A stretch of 64,000 bases of DNA from NCBI RefSeq assembly GCF_001522545.3, contig NC_031769.1, forward strand, positions 75,423,356 through 75,487,355, written 5' to 3'. Made by a program: the position numbers and the translations under genes. This document shows, piece by piece, positions 1 through 11,537 of this stretch (the stretch's first letter is position 1; each line of letters begins with the position of its first letter). The stretch comes from Parus major. Lineage: Eukaryota; Chordata; Aves; Passeriformes; Paridae. The notes below the pieces were generated by a model. That model searched no databases. It had not been told where the DNA came from and was given only the letters and a program-made list of their open reading frames with translations.

Positions 1-518
1 CCATTAAAATTTACTGGATGTCAGTGAGTAAAGTAACTCTCACGTGCTAATGAAATTCCTCTTCAGGTCTTCAGTAATAATCTGACTGATTTCAAGTGTC
101 ACGTTGAACAAATTCATACAAGACTACTTTGCTATCCTTCCTTGCTTCAACTATTAGCAACCTGGACGTCAGCACTCTGCTTTCTAGACAATTTGCTCAA
201 TTGCTGAAATTTAGGGTGTGCTTGGTACCCCTCCTCTCCCCCCCTTCCCAACAGTAATCCTTGGCATGAGATACATAGTTAACTAGGTCTAGAAGTATAC
301 GAGTACTTAAAATAATAGTTTTGTACAGCATATTTAACAGTAATGGGTTACTTTGCAAGCCTTCAGAATAGGAAAAAAAAACCAACCAAAAACAAAAACC
401 CACATCATTACCAACAGAACAGGCCTGAATATCTGCATTTCTTTCCTTAATCTTGTATGAATCTCATTTAACCTGTGCAGCTCTAAGACAGTCACATACA
501 TAGCTGCACCTCTCACAG

Positions 519-1215
519 TGTCCTGGTTTAGGGCAAATTTGGGAGGAAACTTCCAAAGGGGTCACACTAGAAAGCAGATTCAAGCAGCTTGTCCCCCAGC
601 TCATTCAGAAAAATATTTCCTTAGAGAAAAGTGGAAAAAACTGTTTATTTAACAAGCAAAGTATTCACAAGCATAAAAAATGAATAGTATTAAATAATAA
701 AACTTCTTGCTGTTCTGAAGAGATGGCAAATTCAGAAAGTCCTTGTCATGGGGTGTAGCTGAGCTCACTCAGTCTCTCATCAGTCCCTCCTGCACTGGAA
801 AGTGCCAAGGCCCAAACCCCGATGGGCCACAGGCATGAGCTCCTGAGGTTTGTCAGTCCAGAGCAGAGCTGGTCAGTTCCAAGAAAAAGAAAAAGAAAAA
901 GAAAAAGAAAAGCCATAGTCCAGGTAACTTCTCTGCCTCAGCTAGCTAAAAAAAAACCTAAAAAGCAAAGGAGAGCTCTCTCCCACTGTCTGTGCTGCAG
1001 TTTCACAGTTGGTGAGAAGGATGCTGGGGAGCAAGTCCAGTTTCTGAAAACAAACTGCATGCTTCTTTTCTTTCCCCCTTCCTCTTGGAACCAGTCTTAA
1101 AGGTGCAGAACTTAATATCCAGCATAAACAGATGACTGGGGATACAAGCATCATAAAGTGAACTTTTGAACACAGTGATGTTCAAAAGTTTTCCTGGAAA
1201 AAAAAAATCCTCACA
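519..1215 (-). mobile_element. Endogenous retrovirus LTR (avian type), minus strand
   Basis: This is a solo-LTR-like block of about 700 bp. Its left edge reads TGTCCTGGTTTAGGGC, the complement of the 3' terminus of a common songbird ERV LTR, and its right edge ends in CCTCACA, so in the sense orientation it runs TG...CA. Read on the minus strand it contains a U3-like part, an AATAAA-type signal and a run of TTTTTC units. The heptamer CACAGTG is present at both edges, so the exact boundaries and target-site duplication are ambiguous by a few bases. No internal gag, pol or env is attached, so this is probably a recombined solo LTR. The family assignment comes from memory of avian repeats and was not searched. 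Confidence 0.7.
881..912 (+). repeat. (AAAAAG)n microsatellite inside the LTR
   Basis: About five tandem AAAAAG units are visible. They lie inside the minus-strand LTR, where this position is normally a short TTTTTC-rich stretch, so this is probably a local expansion of LTR sequence. Confidence 0.8.
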
Positions 1216-1480
1216 GTGATGTTCTATCAGACTTCATTAAGTTGCCACCCCCAAGTGTTAGCACAAAATGGTTGGACAAAAAATTTCTACTACAAATGAT
1301 GCTGCAGCCTGCATTACAGAAATACCTACACAGAAATCATCAATTCACAACAGCTGGAAAGAAAACAAAAATTAAGGTAAGACTAACAACTGGAGCCATC
1401 CTGAGTATTTCAGTGCATCACTGTCTTATTCCAATTTCTCAAAATGAAAGAAACCTACAGGGCTTAATATAGGGCGCAGT
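1216..1480. other. Short non-coding spacer between LTR and CR1
   Basis: I see no gene or clear repeat here. Its first bases echo the LTR edge (a second GTGATGTTC near 1216), so the LTR boundary could lie slightly further right. Confidence 0.4.
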
Positions 1481-1481
1481 C

Positions 1482-2384
1482 TTTTTCAGTATCTTTACCG
1501 ATGATCTGGATGAGGGTTTTAAGTGTACCCTCAGACAATTCATGGGCAACACTAAGATGGGTGGGAGAGCTGATCTGCTGGAGGGCAGGAAGGCTCTGCA
1601 GAGGGATCTGGACCAAAGGGGACAATTTTATGAGGTTCAACAAGTCCAAGTGCCAGCTCCTGAACTTGGGTCGCAATAGCCCCATATAACACTCCAGGCT
1701 GGGGAAGCATGGCTGGAAGGTTGCTCAGAAAAAAAGAATTGGAGGGCACTGGTCAACAGCAGCCAAACATGAGCCAGCACATGCCCAGGTGTCCAAGAAG
1801 GCTAATGACATCCGGGCTTGTATCAAAAATCAGCCAGCAGTGCCAGGGCAGTGACCATCACCCTGTACTCAGCCACACTTTGAGTATCTGCATCCAGTTT
1901 TGGGCTCCTTACTACAAGAAAGGTATTGAGGTGCAAGAGCAAGTCCAGAGGAGGGCAACAGCACTGGTGAAGGGTCTAGAGAATGAGTCCTTACAACAAG
2001 TGGCTGAGGGAGCTGGGGTTGTTTAGCCTGAAGAAAAAGAGGATCAGGGGTAATCTTATTGCTTTTTACAATTGCCTGAAAGGAGGCTGTAGCCACATGG
2101 GAGTCAGCCTCTTCTCCCAGGCAACCAGTGACATGATGTGAGGACACAGCCTCAAGATGCACCAGAGGAGGTTCAGGTTGGACATCAAAAGGAATTTCCT
2201 CATGAAAAGATCTGTTAAACACTGGGACAAACTGCCCAAGAGGGTGATGGAGTCACCAGCCCTGGAGGTGTTTATGACTGGACATGGAGCTTAATGCCAT
2301 AGTCAAGTTGACAGGGTGGTTATTTGTCAAAGGTTGGACTCAATGATCTTAGAGGTCTTTTCCAACCTCAATGATTCTGATTTT
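1482..2384 (+). mobile_element. CR1 LINE, 5'-truncated 3' end
   Basis: This is the 3' part of a chicken-repeat-1 LINE in plus orientation. It opens in the C-terminal part of ORF2, in a stretch reading like TCTTTACCGATGATCTGGAT. It continues through the reverse-transcriptase 3' coding region, where the frame is broken several times so that only pieces of 60-105 codons stay open. It ends in the typical CR1 3' UTR motif AGGTCTTTTCCAACCTCAAT near 2352-2371. There is no intact endonuclease or polymerase, and the copy is dead. The divergence looks moderate, as expected for an old avian insertion. Confidence 0.92.
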
Positions 2385-4976
2385 CTTCATCTTCATTGTT
2401 CTTAGAAAAGAAGTATCTAGGTTTGACTGATGTAAATTCCAAACACCTCAAAGGTACTTTTTAGCCTGAGAACTTCTCTCAGTGCTCTGCCTAGTTTACT
2501 TATCTCTGTCTAACATTCACAATTCTAGGTACCATATGACATACACTTCATTGTTACACTTGTTCAAGTATCAATAAAAATTGGTATGTATCTATCCATC
2601 TCAAGGTAGTGGCTGCCATGTTTTCTTTTCCTTAACAAAAAGGAGCTAACTACAAGTAGCTCTACCAGTTATCCTGCATTAAGAAGATGGCTTTATCAGA
2701 AAATCTTTATTGACTTGGCATTCTCCGAAGGAATAAAACTTACAAAAGATCAGCAATTTGCATTTCAATAGTAACAAATTACATGTAAAATTGCAAGCTG
2801 TCCCAGAAAACACAATACAAAGTATAAATCTTCAGTTTTTGCAGAAGCTGGCACACTAAAAGCAAGCATGTCAATCACCTCCTCATGCTTAGAAGGTTTT
2901 CTTTTTGTTTTGTTCTGTTTTTAAGTTGGTCACAGTGTAAGTGTGTCAAGTGACCACTTATTTTATACAGCTTCTCCCCACTTCTTTTAACACCTACTGG
3001 ACACATCCAAGGAAGTTATCCACAGCACATCAGAACATACACTGAAGCGCTTCTACACGGTTAGCAGCAGCTGCTTTAATTCCACACAAAACCTCTGAGG
3101 CTACATTAAGCTTCAACAGATCAAAAGTGTTTCATAACTACCAGTATGCTATTGGAGGATGGTCTGGTGTGCCAAACATTGCCAAGGCAGCACATGAAAC
3201 AAAACAAGCAAACCACCTCAAAACAGGACCTGTCTAGGTAAGGGGTCTTCAAAAAAGGAGATTTGAACAGAGATTGCAAAGCTGGTCAGCCAGAAGAAAA
3301 GTTCAAGAAATCCCACAGCTGTAATAAATCTACTTGTGCAATGTTTAATCACGCTGGCTTTAGCAACACTAAAACACTACTGCTATCATTCACAAGAACA
3401 TCTCTGCAAATTTTATTCCCTCCAATAAAAGATGGGATGCAATCAGATGAGCTGCTGTTTAATTGGTATTGAAGGTGAAAGCTTCCCTTCTTTGAAACCA
3501 CTGCTGAAGACTAGGAAGGGGAAGCAACTCGTTTACCTTGCAGTTCAAGGGGCTGGCAGCTTGCATATGAGCAGCTACAGCACTTCAGCTGAATGGTGAT
3601 TAATTCAGGGTGGTACCTTTTACAGCACAACCAGTAGTTATTGTACTGCTTCCTCTACTTTTGAGCTATTCTTTCTAACCTAAAAATGCAGGTTTATGAA
3701 ATAACAGGTAGTGGAAAAGATTCCTGCTGAGATTAAAGTCAAACCAGAGATTAAAAAAAAAAAAAAAGAAAAATTCATCAAAAGATGAGAAAGACAAGAG
3801 GCAAAACTTTGAACTAGGCTTCAGAATCAAGCTGTGGGTGAGAAGAATGGGCCACCTTCTGGATATAGATAAACAGAAGACTACTTATTTAGCTAAAACA
3901 AAAAAATTAACTGTGACGGATTACCTAGAAGCTCATTAGCACGCCGCAATACTGACAGCATGTGTGTAATCTTACATCATAACAATACATGTAATTGTGT
4001 CAATATCCTTGTTTCAGAAGATGCTACTGGCACAGTCGATGGATGAGAAGTTTCTGGCCTTGTAGGTTTGGGTTTATTTTAATCTTCAGGGCAAGTCATA
4101 CTCAAAAGATACACTGTGAGCAAACTGTTTTCCAACTTGCTCTCATCCAGCAGAGCAGTTATGGTTTGTGACTTAACCATACAGACAATTCATGGTCAGC
4201 AGCTGACAGCTTGTCATAATTCCGAGGACACAAAGGACTCCAGAAAAAACAAGATTGCAAGAGATGCCTTTTCTAGTATATCTTCAGCACATTTCAGTTA
4301 GCCCTTTTGTTCACTTCATGGCAAAAAAATAATGTACTTTATGTAGAAATCTCACCAGCAAACACATAGGAAGGATTTTTTTCCATCAAATTTTCAACAC
4401 ACTGCCTTATACACTTCTATACAGTGAGAAATAGAGAAGGCCTTCAGAGGCCTTCTGAAGTCTTAATTCACATTTACCTTAGAAAACGAGCTCTACAAAT
4501 GTTTCCAGCTACAAAACACTTAGGTTGACTACCTCAAATATCGGCATATATATTTGGGTTGAAAAACTCAGGTCTGTCCTAAATTCAAAAAGGAAGAAAA
4601 GGAGAAAAAAAAAATAAATCACCTAACTTGAGTGGGCACATGTGGGTGAGTAAACATGTTAAGTTGCTTTAATAAATGGATTATTTACGTAGGTATGTAA
4701 TATACATGGTACTCCATACATAGAGTTAACTTCTGCAGACATCTTTCCAAGAGGTTATGGTGGTGTCGCCAAGAAGAATGAGCACAAGAAAGAGCTATGG
4801 AAGAAGGAGGATAGGCAGAGGGGGAACAGGGTATGAGCACACAGAAAGACTGTGCAGGGTGTAAAAGGGCTTCACTCAACTAGATGGCAGGAGGCCCACA
4901 GAGGGTGATGAAGGAAGATGGCCCATGGAAGAGGACTAACCACAAATACAGTTGACTATTTCCTGACATCATCATT
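2385..4976. other. AT-rich non-coding DNA, no supported gene
   Basis: I see no gene, RNA or confident repeat in this stretch, apart from an A-run near 3753-3767. Short open frames occur on both strands at the background rate. Confidence 0.5.
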
Positions 4977-5259
4977 GACAACACATCTTCCTGAAAGAGC
5001 CTGTGATCTCCTTCCAGGACAGCTAGAACATCTTCTCCCAAGCTCTCCCAAGCAATTACTCTCCATCAGCCTGAACATAACCACTCAAGGAAATCCTGGA
5101 AGGTCAGGTCTCTGCCATAGATGGAAAAGGCAGAAAACCCACAGGCAGGAAAGGGAGATATTAGTCTTTCCAGGCAAGGCGCAAACCCTTCATAATCAAT
5201 AAAACTGTTCATGCATTTGAAGGCTTCTGTCAAGCCCTTGCTCCCTAACCTGCATTGCC
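4977..5259 (+). repeat. Inverted duplication, left arm
   Basis: This 283 bp segment is repeated in reverse complement at 5729-6010. By direct comparison the arms differ by six substitutions and one 1-bp indel, about 97.5% identity. The match stops sharply on both sides: outer boundary GACAACACAT, inner boundary TGCATTGCC. The arm contains AATAAA at 5198-5203 and an open frame of about 80 codons on the minus strand, which I do not recognise and which is shared only because the DNA is shared. It could be the terminal inverted repeat of a fold-back element, two LTR fragments in opposite orientation, or a simple inverted duplication. Confidence 0.9.
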
Positions 5260-5728
5260 TCTGTGCTCTCCAGGCACATAGATGACATCTCTTCTGCAAC
5301 AGGCCCACAGTGGATAGGAAAGGTGAACATCTATCCAGGACTCTCCTAGTGCCTCCCCACCAAATGACTTGGAGCCAGAGGCAGTCATGACCAAAGAATA
5401 GCAGCGCCAGTCAGATCTGAGGGCAGACGCTTGTAAGACACTCAGCAAGGGGAGCTCCCCTTCAGCACCCCAAGGATAGTCCTGGGGAGATACGGCTGGC
5501 AGTAGGTCCTTGGAGAAGGCAGCATGGGCGACAGTCTGCAAACATGTAAGCCTTGTGAGAGACATCAGGGAAGTAAACATCAGGGAAGCCAGGAGAGTGC
5601 CACGACAGGAGACTGTGTACCAACAGCCTGGCTGGGAAGCTGAAAAGGACAGTGTAGGGACAGGAAACACCTGAACAATTGGCTGGCACCTCTAGCTCTC
5701 CTTTGCTTCTGTCACACTACCAATGTGT
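5260..5728. other. Unique spacer of the inverted duplication
   Basis: These 469 bp separate the two arms. A minus-strand frame (5245-5670) stays open for 141 codons, but I recognise no domain and the composition gives no independent support for coding. If the structure is a transposable element, this would be its internal part. Confidence 0.45.
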
Positions 5729-6010
5729 GGCAATGCAGGTTAGGGAGCAAGGGCTGACAGAAGCCTTCAAATGCATGAACAATTTTATTGATTATAAAGG
5801 GTTTGCACCTTGCCTGGCAAGACTAATATCTCCCTTTCCTGCCTGTGGGTTTTCTGCCTTTTCCATCTATGGCAGAGACCTGACCTTCCAGGATTTCCTT
5901 GAGTGGTTATGTTCAGGCTGATGGAGAGTAATTGCTTGGGAGAGCTTGGGAGAAGATGTTCTAGCTGTCCTGGAAGGAGATCACAGGCTCTTTCAGGAAA
6001 ATGTCTTGTC
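5729..6010 (-). repeat. Inverted duplication, right arm
   Basis: This is the reverse-complement partner of 4977-5259. It ends at GGAAAATGTCTTGTC, and homology is lost immediately beyond in both directions. Together the arms could fold into a stem of about 280 bp with a 469 nt loop if transcribed. Confidence 0.9.
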
Positions 6011-7880
6011 TTGTCATTTTCCATCTCAGTACTTTCTCCCAAAAGAAGCACTCACTATCTTTAACAAGATTAATGTTCAGAATACCTGTTTTGCTCAAAC
6101 CAAATGAGTCCACTTTTGCAGCCAGGTACATGGGATGAGGAGAAACTTGTCACAAATTGTCTGAATCACATTTCTGACCCACTCACAAGCAAACTGCTTT
6201 CCAGCTGCAGCCAGCACTGGACTCTGCAATGATTTCTGGAGCGGGTTGAAGATAACTTCACAAGTGATCAGTGAGCCAGCTGGGGAAACATCTTCCTGCT
6301 TGACCAACAAGCCAGCAAAGCCAACTGAGAGACATAGAGCCATTTGGGGAGGAAGAGGTTGATGGCAGTAGAGATGATGCAGTGATGACAGTAATAAGTA
6401 AGCAAAGAGAGCAAGACTACCAGCATAATTAGAGTCCTGGACTGTGGGAAAGAAGATTTTTGGCCTGTTCAAGAATCTGCATGCAAGGTTACCATGGCAG
6501 ATTTCTCTGAAGAACCAAGGTAACCAGGGGAACAATCTGATCTTGCAGGACAGCCTCCTCAAACCTCAAAAACGGTCCATTGTGGCACACAGAAAGTCAC
6601 AGGGGAATGGCAGAAACCCAGCTGAATGGACAGGCATCTCCTGCCTCAGCTTAAATTCTGAAACACAAAGTTTGAAGCAGGAAGTTATGCAAAAATAACA
6701 CAGATTGTCCACATTCAGAAGAGCTAAAGCAAGAAAAGGGTGCCAAGAAAAAAACAAGGAATTGTTATATAGGCAAGTAAGGACAAAAGGATGGCTAATA
6801 TTAGCTTAGTTCTCAGCTATGCACAGGATCCAGCAGCTAAAGACACAAAAAAACAATGATTTTTTTGTCTCAGTCCTCCTAGTTCCTCCTCATGTCTCCC
6901 AGTTCTTTCACCAGTGTCAGCATCTGGAGGATCGAAGCATTACTCACAGAAATGTTAGGGACCAGACAAGTTAATTAGGAGCAGATAGGATGCACTAGAA
7001 GATGCTAAGGATCTTAGTCACTTCTACACTAGCAAGGCTACCCTCTATTATCTTCATAAGAGTAAGTCATTAATCAGAGAATGATCCTGGTGACTGCAGA
7101 AGCAGACAACACACTGCTCCTCAAAACAGATGAGGATGACAATATGAAAAACCAGAAGCTGGTCAGCCTTGACAAGTTGCCAAGAGTATGGAACAAGTCC
7201 TTCTGGAAGTCACTGTCAGAAACTCAAAGAACAAAAAAAGAAAGTGACTCGTAAATACATGCTGCCTGCTCCAAAGAACAAGTCATACTTGTTTGTAATT
7301 TTATACCATTTGTACTAAGGGTATTATCTCTTAAGAAACCAAAATACTTACACAGATCATGGGTCATTGTCCTGCCTTCTGCGTTCATCTAGCTGCACAT
7401 ACTAGGTTTTTATTTCTTCAAATACATAGTTAAAATTTTGCAATATTGGACAATTATATGGGATTTTTGGAACATCTATTTTCATTAGAAGAGTAGGCAC
7501 TTCAATTATACTCCCCACAGCCCAAAGCAACCTGCCTCAATATAGCTGAAGGCTGTAGAAAAGACAACTGAATATTTGAGAAGAACCTACTGCAACAGCA
7601 TAAAATTCATCAAAAAAACATCTTTGCCTCCACTGAAGTATCAACTCTACAAATCTCATGCGAGCTGAAATAATGGCCTGTCACTCTCCTAACCTAATAG
7701 CTTCAAGAACTTCTTCAAGAGAGATGCCAACACCACTTTGTCAGAAACCCCCTCCTGAAGTGTACAGAAGTATTCACTATTCTGGGGAACTTGCCAGCAT
7801 GACAGTATTTACGGTATGACTAATATGCATTAATGAAGCACAAATGGACAACTATTTACTTGTGCTAATAACTACAGTGC
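6011..7880. other. Non-coding DNA, no supported gene
   Basis: A minus-strand frame of 155 codons (6095-6562) is the only notable open stretch. I recognise no motif in it and treat it as chance. Nothing else here can be named. Confidence 0.4.
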
Positions 7881-7886
7881 TTTATT
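7881..7886 (-). terminator. Candidate poly(A) signal AATAAA, minus strand
   Basis: TTTATT on the plus strand gives AATAAA on the minus strand, about 120 nt downstream of the stop codon (8008-8010) of the tentative minus-strand terminal exon. Hexamers like this are common in AT-rich DNA, so its value depends entirely on that exon being real. Confidence 0.25.
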
Positions 7887-8007
7887 AGAGCTACAGCCTC
7901 TAGCATGAAGGATTGCCAGGCTCCTCCACTTGCCAAAATTATGTCAAAAAATGGAGCCAATGTATCAGGCATCAAGAGCTACAGCCAGTGTGTAGTAGAG
8001 TCTTAAG

Positions 8008-8145
8008 TCATTGTTTAACATTCAGCTTGCAAATGACCAGCATGCTCCAAAACCACTGGCTGTTTCTGAGGGCTTGTCTTTTCATAGTAGAGACTAGAAT
8101 TTCAAATATGCGCACTGGTCGTACCAGTACACCGGCCAAATCTAT
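8008..8145 (-). CDS. Tentative terminal coding exon, unidentified protein
   Basis: On the minus strand an acceptor-like TACTGCTATTTTAAG precedes a frame of 45 codons ending in TGA. The frame is rich in hydrophobic and basic residues (several Val/Leu/Arg, a Trp-Phe-Trp cluster near the end) and contains CpG codons, which are otherwise rare here. Its phase (0) matches the end of the candidate exon at 10511-10551. I do not recognise the peptide. A 45-codon open frame is not significant by length alone. Confidence 0.22.
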   Translation of the reverse strand: MDLAGVLVRPVRIFEILVSTMKRQALRNSQWFWSMLVICKLNVKQ

Positions 8146-9811
8146 CTTAAAATAGCAGTAAAGCCTGAGAGCTTTGCTGGGAATTTGTGTTCTACCTTTG
8201 ATTGCTCACTGTTCTTTCAAAACCAGAAATAAAAACACTGTATCTTAATGCCTCAGATTAAAATATCAATACTATCTAGCATAGAAGGCCATTACTACCA
8301 ATAATCTGGCCTTTTGTTCATGAAGGATTCCTGAAAGGTGATCAATTTGGTAAAATTCCATCCTTGAACAGCAAAGTTAAGTCAGCCATACAAGAACAAA
8401 GCCCTTGCTGTGAGCAGCACTTTCCATCCCACCTCTCCATGAAGGGAACATACCTGCAACACTAGGAATGAAAAATACATCTCAAAAAGCAGCAGGGTTT
8501 TGTAAGAACCTAGGAATAATTTTTTTTAAAAGAGCACTTTAGATTACATTATATTAGGAATGGAAAAAAAAGTTCTTAGTGGATGCAAAAAGAGCAGGTA
8601 AAGATGTTTTCAGTCATAGCTAGTGCTAAGTAGACCTGATATATTTATCCCTAGCTTTACTGAGTAAATGGCATCTTAACCACAGCAAGGCCACGCTGAG
8701 TTCAGGCTCTCCATTCTTCCTTCAATCAGCAGCTTCTGTACAGTGTGGAAAGGGTGCAAGTGTAGAAATAAGATCTGTGCCATGAGGCATCACATGAACA
8801 ATAATGTCTGGAAACTGTACCCACAGTTTCTTCCTAGAAATGGGAAAATTCTCAGATTTGATCACACAAATAGCTTCATGCAGAATCACAGGATTTCGGG
8901 TGGTAGCTTGGAGGAGTTTTTTTCCTCCCTTCTTTTTTAACTTAAAAAAGAAATAAATAAGTTTTTATGAAATATTGTCCTTCCTTTGATCAAACATTCT
9001 CTTTAGACTATGTAAGGCAAGAAAATGTACTGGGCATAACATAAGCTCTGTATCTAGATATATTTCTTGGAAATACTTAAATAAAAGGCAACATTATAAC
9101 ATTGGTCTTTTCGAAGGATAGAAAAGATCTCTCTGAGCCAACTGGCAGAGACAACAACACTAAGAATTATCTGAGCCACAGTGCTTTCTTCAAAAGTGAC
9201 AGCTCCAAATACACAGCAATATTATCTTCCTCTAAAAAACAAAATAATCTTCTCCACTGGTTACTATTTACTCATATGTAGAGCACAGAACATCTGTAGG
9301 AGGAAGGTTCATTAAAAGCACAGCCCCCAAACTATCAATAATGTAATTCCAGTTGGCTATAACCAGTGCAGCTTAAAAAAAAAAATTGCTTCCATTCCTT
9401 TGTATTTCAGATTTTTATCTTCTTATATTTATGCAGGCATTTGAAGTCTGAAGCTGTCTTAAGACTGGTACATCAACTCTTTTTAGTTAAATTAGAGCTA
9501 TTAGTAACATGAAAAAACTCATACTGGTACTTCTCCAAAATAACCAGTTGGTAAACAGCTTGTTAAATATTTACTCCTTTGGAAAAGATCCAACTCATGA
9601 AGAAATAGGCAGGATTTTGTTTGGTGCTATAGTCTGCTAAACTGATTGTTACCATTGCTTCAGAATGTTCTCATGAAGTTTTGTGAGAGAACAACTGAAA
9701 ATAGTCTGTTCTTAACGACGTGGATATTTTTTCAGTATGGAAGTATCATCTTAAAAGTTGCATACAAGTCAGAACCTAAAGAGGCCCAACTGCTTTTGAT
9801 TTTCACACTGT
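8146..9811. other. AT-rich non-coding DNA
   Basis: No gene, RNA or recognisable repeat is seen. If the minus-strand gene model is right, this is intron. Confidence 0.4.
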
Positions 9812-10195
9812 CACTGAATGATTGGGTTTGGAAGAGACCTCTGGATGTCACCTGTCCTATCCCCTGCTCAGGTGCTCAGGCAGGGCCACCTACAGCCAGT
9901 TGCTTGAGATCATGTCTGGATGGCTTTGGTTGATTGCCAAGGATGGAGATTTCACTACCTCTCCTAGGTAACCTCTGACAATGCTCAGTCACTCTCACTG
10001 TGAAAGAGCATTGCCCAGCATCTAGAGGGAACCTCCTGTGTTTCATATCATGTCCACTGGCTTTGGTCACCAGGGAAAAGAGCCTGGCTTCATTCTCTTT
10101 ACAACATTTTAATGTCTTTAAATTCATTCCTAAGATCCCCCTCAACTTTCTCGCAAGTTTAAAAGTAGCAAACCCTAAGCTTAAACATGAATGAA
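9812..10195 (-). mobile_element. CR1 LINE fragment, minus strand
   Basis: The plus strand reads as the reverse complement of a CR1 3' end. GAATGATTGGGTTTGGAAG at the left corresponds to the CR1 tail, followed by a block resembling the complement of the CR1 3' UTR and the end of ORF2 out to about 10195. All reading frames are broken. It is a 5'-truncated, diverged copy. Confidence 0.88.
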
Positions 10196-11537
10196 AACCA
10201 GAGCTCAAGAGACTGCTTGCATGTAATGACAGGGTCAGTCTAGTGTTTAAGCATGAAATCATTAACAGGAAGATGCAAAATTAAACTTCTTTATTTTATT
10301 TCCTCACTTGATTTGGAACATCTGCGTTGCTTCATGACCAATGGTAGTAGTAATGCAAACAGAAAATGGTATGACTGACCACTAAAGTATTTTGAGTCTT
10401 TTTTTCTTGAGAAAAAAAGTTTCTCCCATCTTTTTTCTCGATGGTTTGAAAAAGTTCATATTATTGGAAAATGTGGACTGAGCCACTTGAAATTCCTTGC
10501 ATACATTCACCTTCAAAGAAAGACTATGTTTTGCCAACCAACTTCTGTAAACTAGAATACAAAAGCAGAAGTGTAAACAGTAGGGTACATACTTGTGACT
10601 GGAAATGTAGAAAGGCAAAGTGGTACATCAAAAACAAACAAACAAACAAACCATTATGACTATTTCTTGTAAGAGGGGAAACTGTAATCAATTGTATATA
10701 AGCTTAGTGCAAGATACAAATTTCTTCCATGTTATTTTGCTTCATATAAAGTATTCTGATGATTCACCATAATGGTGGCAAATACACTTTAACTCCTCTT
10801 TAGGAGGTAAGTACACTTCTAGTTCAATGTTAATGAAAATAACTGGTTTCGGGACAATTTTTAAAATTGATTTAAAAGATTTCTTTCCAAGAAAAATAAA
10901 AACTAGAAATCTAGCTTCAGTTGCTTTTCAATGAAAACTAATAAGCAGCATCAACTCTATCTGTAAAAAATATTTCCAGTCTGCACTCAGGGAGACAGAT
11001 TTCATAACTTCATACTGGAGGCAACATGTCTTGTAAAAACATTCACTAATGTTCACACTGCTTTGTACTTTGTCTGCTCCAGTCCATCAACCCTCTCCAC
11101 CACATACATGTAAACTGTTAAAACAAGAGTAATGTCAATAAAAGATCTGTTGACTGACACCATATTTCACAAATCTGATGACTTTCTGCATTGGCAGTAG
11201 CAACATTTCAGCTTTTCTTTATGCAATATGTAGAAGAATGATGCAACGTAATAATGCATCTGGTGTTTTCTCACTTAGCTATGCCCAAGGACTTTGAAAG
11301 CCTGCTTGTGCACTCTGGTCCTTCCATATTGTCCTCTAAGCATGAAAATCCAAAACTCCAGGACTAATTTTATGCAAGTGTCATCGTTGAATGCTTAAGC
11401 CTAATAGAAGTAAATTAAGCTACCATTTGTTTTGAATCTAGAAAATCATGTATTGGATTTGTGTGAGAAGGCTTTGACAGTGGGTGGGAGGGACAGGGGT
11501 GGCTTCTTTGAGGAAGAAAAAAAAATCTGTTCAATTG
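10196..11537. other. Non-coding DNA with one short exon-like signal
   Basis: Mostly AT-rich and featureless. On the minus strand 10511-10551 is a 41 nt open segment preceded by an excellent acceptor (CTTCTGCTTTTGTATTCTAG) and followed by GAAG|GTGAAT. It is included in the tentative exon chain. A short palindrome lies near 10398-10420. Confidence 0.35.

Noticed and set aside
4918..5921. Repeated 80-94 codon frames in both arms of the inverted duplication
   Set aside because: Their similarity is explained by the DNA duplication itself. The frames are cut by stops at the arm edges and match no known protein.
6095..6562. Minus-strand open frame of 155 codons
   Set aside because: No recognisable motif, no splice or promoter context, and it lies beside the inverted duplication in otherwise non-coding DNA.
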